Assembly: GCA_029979405.1 (NCBI GenBank)
Contig: JAPOHM010000005.1
Location: 1 to 20,852, forward strand
Reading direction: 5' to 3'
Source of the DNA: Methanobacteriota archaeon
GTDB lineage: Archaea; Thermoplasmatota; Poseidoniia; Poseidoniales; Poseidoniaceae
DNA length: 20,852 nt
Below the pieces are notes generated by a model. It was not told the DNA's origin, ran no database searches, and saw only the letters and a program-made list of their open reading frames with translations. Of the stretch, positions 16,699-20,852 are shown one piece after another (within the stretch, counting starts at the first letter, position 1; each line of letters begins with the position of its first letter). A program made the position numbers and the translations under genes.

Positions 16699-17796
16699 AT
16701 GGTGCAGGCTAGTGCTCCCGGGAAATGCATCCTTTTCGGGGAGCATGCTGTCGTTTATGGCCAACCTGCAGTGGCTGTAGCAATAGACCAAAGAATGACG
16801 GTTTCGCTAGAAAAAAGCGAGGATTGGCGAATTGATGGAATGAAATTCATTTCGCAACGACACCCTCATGTAAATGCGCTAAAGGAAAGATTATGGAAGA
16901 ATGGCCCTCCTTTATCGGTTAAAATTCATGGAAGCATTCCTCCAGCAAGTGGCTTAGGTTCATCTGCGGCATTATCTGTAGCAGCCGCTGCTGCTTTGAG
17001 GGCAGCGAGAGGACGGCAAATGAAAGATGATGATTGGGCTGAAGGTTTTACTGCAGCAAGACCTAACCGAGTCTATGATGGCCCATGGGAGTCATCTGCA
17101 GGAGATTCTGTTGTTTATGGTAAGCAAGCTGTAGACGTCGACGAATCAGCAATCTTGGCCCATGCTGTAGAAGCCCATGCACAGGGTGGAAGAGCATCAC
17201 CCCTTGATTCCAGTACTTGTTCTCATGGGGGATGTATCGTATTATCAGAGCAAATTGAACCCAATCTAAACTGGTTATACACCAGGGAGTTGAATAACGT
17301 AACTTGGCAAGTCCATTCCGTAGATCTTTCTTCTCACACAGATGGAGTGTATCTTGTCATCGGCAATACAGAAGTCCATGCTCCAACCTCTGAACAGGTT
17401 ACAAAAGTCGCCGAATTGCTCAAAGATAATCCAGAAAAAATGAAGGAAATTGAAACGATTGGAATTGTCGCACGCAGAGGAATTGATTCGCTACTAAAAG
17501 GTGACATGGAAGGAGTCGGTATCGCAATGACTGAAAATCATCTTCTGTTGAGAAATTTAGGTGTCTCTTCACCCGAATTAGAGAAATTAATTTCCGCCGC
17601 AGCACCGTCTTCTTTAGGTGTAAAACTGACTGGTGCAGGAGGAGGTGGTTGCATGGTCGCCCTCACAAGAAATCCCAAACAGACCAGTGAGGCCATAGAA
17701 TTGGCTGGTGGAAAAACGCTAATCAGTGAACTAGCAAGCAAAGGATTGGAATACGAATCTGATGATGGTTCTGGAATCTGGAATCCTTTTGAATAA
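16699..17796 (+). CDS. mvk: Mevalonate kinase (GHMP family)
   Basis: ATP-dependent phosphorylation of mevalonate, feeding the isoprenoid side chains of archaeal membrane lipids. The 365 residues contain the three GHMP motifs: APGKCILFGEHAVVYG (6-21), PPASGLGSSAAL (81-92) and TGAGGGGC (311-318). The catalytic Asp is probably Asp170 in GGRASPLDSSTCSHGG, and His160/Gln162 correspond to the E..xxQG segment of the family. The N-terminal motif context (FGEHAVVYG) is typical of mevalonate kinase rather than phosphomevalonate kinase or galactokinase. About 35-40 residues (107-146) look extra compared with short archaeal homologues. The frame is open up to a GTG at 16624, but ATG 16699 gives the conserved N-terminus and avoids overlapping the divergent oxidoreductase start. 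Confidence 0.92.
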   Translation: MVQASAPGKCILFGEHAVVYGQPAVAVAIDQRMTVSLEKSEDWRIDGMKFISQRHPHVNALKERLWKNGPPLSVKIHGSIPPASGLGSSAALSVAAAAALRAARGRQMKDDDWAEGFTAARPNRVYDGPWESSAGDSVVYGKQAVDVDESAILAHAVEAHAQGGRASPLDSSTCSHGGCIVLSEQIEPNLNWLYTRELNNVTWQVHSVDLSSHTDGVYLVIGNTEVHAPTSEQVTKVAELLKDNPEKMKEIETIGIVARRGIDSLLKGDMEGVGIAMTENHLLLRNLGVSSPELEKLISAAAPSSLGVKLTGAGGGGCMVALTRNPKQTSEAIELAGGKTLISELASKGLEYESDDGSGIWNPFE

Positions 17797-17805
17797 TTAC
17801 CTTCA

Positions 17806-17813
17806 TTTAAATA
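17806..17813 (+). promoter_or_regulatory. TATA box of the TBP gene (leaderless promoter)
   Basis: TTTAAATA is centred about 25 nt before the ATG at 17835, so transcription is expected to start at or next to the start codon. It is the clearest archaeal core promoter in the window, lying in the 38-bp gap after mvk. A second AT-rich block, TTTATAAT (17818-17825), is too close to the ATG to act as the TATA box for this gene. Confidence 0.75.
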
Positions 17814-17834
17814 GGGGTTTATAATCGGCCGTTT

Positions 17835-18602
17835 ATGAACGATGAGGACCGTTTGACTGTTGTTAACGTAGTAGCAAGCACAAGAGTAGCTGAAGAACTT
17901 GATTTACCAGATATCGCAATCCAATTGAATTGCGAATACGAACCGGAACAATTCCCTGGTGTTGTTTACAGAGTTTCCGACCCGAAACTTGCGATCCTAA
18001 TGTTTAGATCAGGTAGGGCCGTTTGTACTGGTGGAAAGGATGAGGATAACATTCACACCGGTATAGAGAGAATGATTGCTGACCTAAGGGATGCGGGAAT
18101 CACTACTTGGGACTTGAAAGATGTAGAAATTGAAGTCCAAAACATGGTTGCGACTTACGCACTACACTATCCAGAAGATTTTGACGGTATTTCCGACAGA
18201 GATTACACAGACCTGTACATTTACGAAAATAAGGACGGAACTCTAAGGGTTCCGACAGAAGAAGAAGAAAAAGAAGGTAAGGCATACATCGATGCTAACA
18301 GAAAGACTTGGAAGGACGAATTCAAAGCACCTGGTCCAAGATTGATGAGGGAAGGTGACGAATTAGCAGCAATGCCAAGAAAACTAAACCTAAACAACTT
18401 GACATTCCACCTTCCTTTCGACAAGGTTGAATATGAGCCAGAACAATTCCCGGGACTGATTTACAGGTTAGACTATCCTAAGGTAGTCTGTCTGATTTTC
18501 GGATCCGGAAAGATGGTAATCACCGGCGCCCGCCACAAGGACGAGATTCTTGAAGCAGTGCAAATCATACAAGACGAGCTGGCTGACCTGCTCTACATGT
18601 GA
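17835..18602 (+). CDS. tbp: TATA-binding protein with a large insertion in the second repeat
   Basis: General transcription factor that binds and bends TATA-box DNA and recruits TFB and RNA polymerase. Two TBP repeats are plain. Repeat 1 is residues 8-88 (VNVVAST ... EYEPEQFPGVVYRV ... LMFRSGRAVCTGGK). Repeat 2 is 97-255 (IEVQNMVATY ... EYEPEQFPGLIYRL ... LIFGSGKMVITGAR). The DNA-contacting Phe positions in EQFPG and in (M/I)F-(R/G)SG are kept in both. The protein is 255 residues instead of about 180-185. From VA(S/T) to EYEPEQ is 21 residues in repeat 1 but 94 in repeat 2, so about 73 residues (roughly 111-183) are inserted after strand S1 of repeat 2. The insert is charged and includes EEEEKEGK. 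No frameshift is evident. Its promoter is leaderless. Confidence 0.95.
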   Translation: MNDEDRLTVVNVVASTRVAEELDLPDIAIQLNCEYEPEQFPGVVYRVSDPKLAILMFRSGRAVCTGGKDEDNIHTGIERMIADLRDAGITTWDLKDVEIEVQNMVATYALHYPEDFDGISDRDYTDLYIYENKDGTLRVPTEEEEKEGKAYIDANRKTWKDEFKAPGPRLMREGDELAAMPRKLNLNNLTFHLPFDKVEYEPEQFPGLIYRLDYPKVVCLIFGSGKMVITGARHKDEILEAVQIIQDELADLLYM

Positions 18603-18607
18603 TTTTG

Positions 18608-18721
18608 ATGACACCTTTAGGAACCAGCGACTTCGACGCCCCTAAGATTCAACGAGAATTTTACAATAAATTCCAGATGACCCTCTCGGGCATCTGCTCT
18701 GAATTTAATTCCCAGGAGTGA
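18608..18721 (+). CDS. Possible small ORF (37 aa) before the glycosyltransferase gene
   Basis: ATG 18608 to TGA 18719-18721 encodes 37 residues (begins MTPLGTSDFDAPK, ends CSEFNSQE) and fills nearly the whole gap between tbp and the glycosyltransferase. Its last codons contain the AGGAG Shine-Dalgarno-like motif and its stop lies 5 nt before ATG 18727, an arrangement suited to translational coupling. No homology is recognised, no TATA box sits at the expected distance, and the hairpin described separately lies within it. It may be a non-coding leader instead. Confidence 0.22.
   Translation: MTPLGTSDFDAPKIQREFYNKFQMTLSGICSEFNSQE
18668..18706 (+). other. Extended hairpin in tbp-glycosyltransferase intergenic region
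   Basis: Inner stem: CAGATG (18674-18679) pairs with CATCTG (18691-18696) and CCC (18681-18683) with GGG (18688-18690), closing a TCTC tetraloop with A18680 bulged. Outer stem: AAATTC (18668-18673) pairs with GAATTT (18701-18706), with CTCT (18697-18700) bulged. That is 15 base pairs in all. It lies just before the AGGAG at 18714-18718. Candidate roles are the 3' end of the tbp transcript or a leader structure of the glycosyltransferase mRNA. There is no T-run after it, so it is not a standard intrinsic terminator. Confidence 0.5.
18714..18718 (+). promoter_or_regulatory. Shine-Dalgarno-like AGGAG that selects ATG 18727
   Basis: AGGAG ends 8 nt before ATG 18727 and overlaps the alternative GTG at 18718. 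This favours the ATG as the glycosyltransferase start and suggests that its message has a leader. Confidence 0.45.
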
Positions 18722-18726
18722 GGAAT

Positions 18727-19761
18727 ATGATTGGTTGGATAACCACCTATGGAATAAGGTGTGGAATCGCAACTTACTCAAAATTTCTTATCGAAAAAAT
18801 GGAAGATGATGTCATAATTATGTGTCAATCTGGAGAAGGTGACGTTGAGGGAGCAATTCCATGCTGGCAAAGAGATTCCAATTTCTTCGGAGGAATAATT
18901 GCTCAAGTTGCGGCAAAAGATATCAAAACGATTGTTATTCAACACCAGCCTGGTTTCATGAGATTTTCATACCTCAATGAGTTATTATTAAAATTGCATG
19001 AAATGGAAGTTAAGGTATTCATAACAATGCACAATACGAAAGATAGGTCATTGGTGTTTCCGAGTAAACGAATTGAGAAAGCAGTATCTGGTTTGAAAAC
19101 CTGTTCCAATATTATGGTTCACTCAAGTACAGATGTTGACAATCTGAAAAAACTTGGAGTTGTAGATAATGTTGTAATGATACCTCATGGAATATATCCT
19201 CCTCCAAAGGATGATGTTGAATCCCTTGAAGTAAAAGGACGAGTTATGGCAACCTTTGGTTTCCTATTACCTCACAAAGGACAAATTGAACTGGTAGAAG
19301 CATTTGCGCGATTACCAGGTTGGGACCAATTATTACTGCTGTGCGCCACAAGAAAAGGTACTGGCAAAACTGAGAAAAAAATCAATGCAATAATCAAGGA
19401 TAATCAACTCGAGTCTAAAGTAAGGTTAGTTACAGATTTCTTAGATGATGATGTGGCAATTTCAACTCTCGCCAAATGTGAATTGCTAATATTCCCATAT
19501 CAAAAAACCAACGAATCGGCATCAGGTGCTGTCCGAATGGGAGTAGCCGCAGGTACACCAATTGCAGTGTCGCCGATTCCTATTTTTGATGACATAACTG
19601 GTTCAATAAAAATGAGAGGTGCGTCTGTAGAGGACATCGTTGCTAGTATCTCTGCCATCACTGATGAACAAATGGCCAACTCTAAAAATGAAATCGTGAA
19701 ATTGAGAGATGCCCATCAGTGGGAAACGATCGCTTCAAAGATTCATTCTTTACTCAAATAA
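18727..19761 (+). CDS. GT4-like (GT-B fold) glycosyltransferase
   Basis: Soluble protein of 344 residues with no signal peptide or membrane helix; probably transfers a sugar from a nucleotide-activated donor at the cytoplasmic face of the membrane. The N-terminal domain starts MIGWITTYGIRCGIATYS, with the Gly-Ile-(Ala)-Thr-Tyr-Ser loop common in GT4 enzymes. HGIY (154-157) closes the first Rossmann domain. GFLLPHKG (178-185) opens the second. The donor-binding segment NESASGAVRMGVAAGTP (262-278) carries the E...G pattern of the family. Acceptor and donor are unknown; glycan or surface polymer synthesis is an inference. The ATG at 18727 has an AGGAG 8 nt upstream; a GTG at 18718 would add MRN. 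The 3' end overlaps the convergent cysNC gene by 19 nt. Confidence 0.82.
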   Translation: MIGWITTYGIRCGIATYSKFLIEKMEDDVIIMCQSGEGDVEGAIPCWQRDSNFFGGIIAQVAAKDIKTIVIQHQPGFMRFSYLNELLLKLHEMEVKVFITMHNTKDRSLVFPSKRIEKAVSGLKTCSNIMVHSSTDVDNLKKLGVVDNVVMIPHGIYPPPKDDVESLEVKGRVMATFGFLLPHKGQIELVEAFARLPGWDQLLLLCATRKGTGKTEKKINAIIKDNQLESKVRLVTDFLDDDVAISTLAKCELLIFPYQKTNESASGAVRMGVAAGTPIAVSPIPIFDDITGSIKMRGASVEDIVASISAITDEQMANSKNEIVKLRDAHQWETIASKIHSLLK

Positions 19762-20852
19762 TCAATTATAGCATCGGCCGCTTCTTCTGCTGTCATCTTC
19801 ATTGTGTCGATTCTGATTTCAGGGTTTGTCGGATTTTCATATGGACTTGAGATGCCTGTGAAATTTGGTAATTCACCCGCCCTTGCTTTAGCATAAAGTC
19901 CCTTGACATCTCGCTTTTCACACTCTTCCAGAGGTGTGTCTATGAAGACCTCAATGAATTCATCAGCTCCGAGTAAATTCCTTACCATATTTCGTTCTGC
20001 TTCAAATGGAGAAATGAAAGAAGTGATGCAAATCAGGCCTGCTTCTACCATTAATTTCGAAGTTTCGCCAACCCTTCTAATATTTTCAACTCTGTCAGTT
20101 TGAGTAAATCCTAGATCTTTGTTCAATCCGTGCCTCACATTATCACCATCGAGTGTGATTGTGTGTCGGCCGATAGCATTCAGTTTCTTTTCTAATATGT
20201 TTGCAATTGAAGACTTTCCTGAGCCTGACAATCCTGTAAACCAAATCACTCTGGCCTTCTGATTTTTTTGCCTCGAACGATTTTCCTTGGTAATGTCCAT
20301 AGTTTGCCAGTGGATATTATCAGAGCGTCTGAGTGGGTAATCGATTAATCCCATTCCCACGGTGTTGTTTGAAATTCTATCTATGATGATGAAACCACCC
20401 ATAGCCGGATCATCATCGTATGCATCAAAGGCAATACGTTTTGAAAGTGAGATGTTACAAATCCCAATTTCATTCATGTCTAATTTCTGTGCAGGTATTT
20501 CTTCTAACGTATTAACATCGATTCTGTGTTTCAATTTTCCGAGTGTCATCGATGTGCTTTGAGTGTTTGACTTGAACAGATACTCTCTTCCAGGAGCCAT
20601 AGAATCTGAATCCATCCACAACAATCTTGCTCTAAACTGGTCGGCTGTTTGACAAGGGTTTTCTGCTGCGGTTATTATGTCGCCTCTCGAGATATCTATC
20701 TCGTCCTCAAGAGTCAATGTGACGCCCCTTCCAGCACCCGCTATCTCCAAATTACCCTCAGATGTAACTATCCCCTTGACCTTTGACTCTGTTCCACTTG
20801 GGAGAACTCTGATTCTGTCACCTGGTCTAACTGTTCCACTGGCGATCATCCC
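19743..20852 (-). CDS. cysNC: CysN-CysC fusion: sulfate adenylyltransferase large subunit / adenylylsulfate kinase (5' truncated)
   Basis: Bifunctional sulfate-activation enzyme: CysN (GTPase-coupled ATP sulfurylase subunit) makes APS and CysC phosphorylates it to PAPS. The frame is open to the window edge, so the GTPase domain lies outside; 369 residues remain. The fragment starts in the EF-Tu-like second domain (GMIASGTVRPGDRIRVLPSG) and continues through the third beta-barrel (to about residue 180). After a linker comes CysC (about 198-368): P-loop FTGLSGSGKSS (204-214), DGDNVRHGLNKDLGF (234-248), ISPF with the usual phospho-acceptor Ser (280), and GLYAKARAGELPNFTGI. Both parts look intact. 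The internal ATG at 20849 is not a start. It converges with the glycosyltransferase gene. PAPS could serve sulfate assimilation or sulfation of surface glycans. Confidence 0.93.
   Translation of the reverse strand, partial: GMIASGTVRPGDRIRVLPSGTESKVKGIVTSEGNLEIAGAGRGVTLTLEDEIDISRGDIITAAENPCQTADQFRARLLWMDSDSMAPGREYLFKSNTQSTSMTLGKLKHRIDVNTLEEIPAQKLDMNEIGICNISLSKRIAFDAYDDDPAMGGFIIIDRISNNTVGMGLIDYPLRRSDNIHWQTMDITKENRSRQKNQKARVIWFTGLSGSGKSSIANILEKKLNAIGRHTITLDGDNVRHGLNKDLGFTQTDRVENIRRVGETSKLMVEAGLICITSFISPFEAERNMVRNLLGADEFIEVFIDTPLEECEKRDVKGLYAKARAGELPNFTGISSPYENPTNPEIRIDTMKMTAEEAADAIIDYLSKE

Noticed and set aside
18603..18717. A possible tRNA or other structured RNA gene in the largest gap
   Set aside because: There is no cloverleaf, T-loop (GTTCRANNC) or CCA-type acceptor pairing; only the single bulged hairpin is present.

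Overview
The window reads as a fragment of an archaeal chromosome, most likely a marine planktonic euryarchaeon close to Marine Group II (Ca. Poseidoniales). This is inferred from an archaeal TATA-binding protein gene with a textbook TATA box about 25 nt before its ATG (leaderless transcription), a mevalonate kinase, an HhH-MutS ATPase of archaeal type, lipobox-anchored surface proteins, a lipid-anchored S15-type peptidase and very tight gene packing. Marine Group III or another Thermoplasmatota lineage cannot be excluded. I see no rRNA, tRNA, CRISPR array, insertion sequence or phage gene. No stretch over 300 bases lacks a gene; the longest gaps are about 115 bp (18603-18717) and 98 bp (13203-13300).

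Layout. 1-1425: C-terminal part of isoleucyl-tRNA synthetase (5' end outside the window), running into a lipoprotein with Asp-box repeats (1428-2816). 2881-5079: large lipoprotein with a collagen-like stalk, two small modules and DGT..GT repeats. 5131-7053: MutS-family ATPase with an N-terminal HhH domain, whose stop abuts that of a convergent S15/CocE-type lipoprotein peptidase (7054-8853). A divergent promoter region separates the peptidase from a membrane-anchored extracellular amidohydrolase (8952-11351). That gene converges on cysteinyl-tRNA synthetase (11343-12824), which lies downstream of a small NTF2-like gene (12858-13202). A second divergent region leads to a six-helix membrane protein and a class I glutamine amidotransferase (13301-14601, overlapping). 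These converge on a large membrane-linked Fe-S oxidoreductase (14602-16632). Mevalonate kinase (16699-17796) and TBP (17835-18602) follow, then a hairpin-bearing intergenic stretch, a GT4-like glycosyltransferase (18727-19761) and, converging with overlap, the C-terminal part of a CysN-CysC fusion (19743-20852, N-terminus outside the window).

Functionally the window mixes housekeeping genes (two aminoacyl-tRNA synthetases, TBP, isoprenoid synthesis, a MutS homologue, quinone-linked electron transfer) with a cell-surface set: three lipoproteins with a common GCFG lipobox context and one C-terminally anchored hydrolase. This fits a heterotroph that degrades peptides and other polymers at its surface. 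The most unusual item is the TBP, which carries about 73 extra residues inside its second repeat. Next are the hairpin and possible small ORF just before the glycosyltransferase, the Asp/Asn-locked collagen-like stalk, and a bacterial-style CysN-CysC fusion beside a glycosyltransferase. Otherwise this looks like ordinary compact chromosome; I found no defence island or obviously new multigene system.
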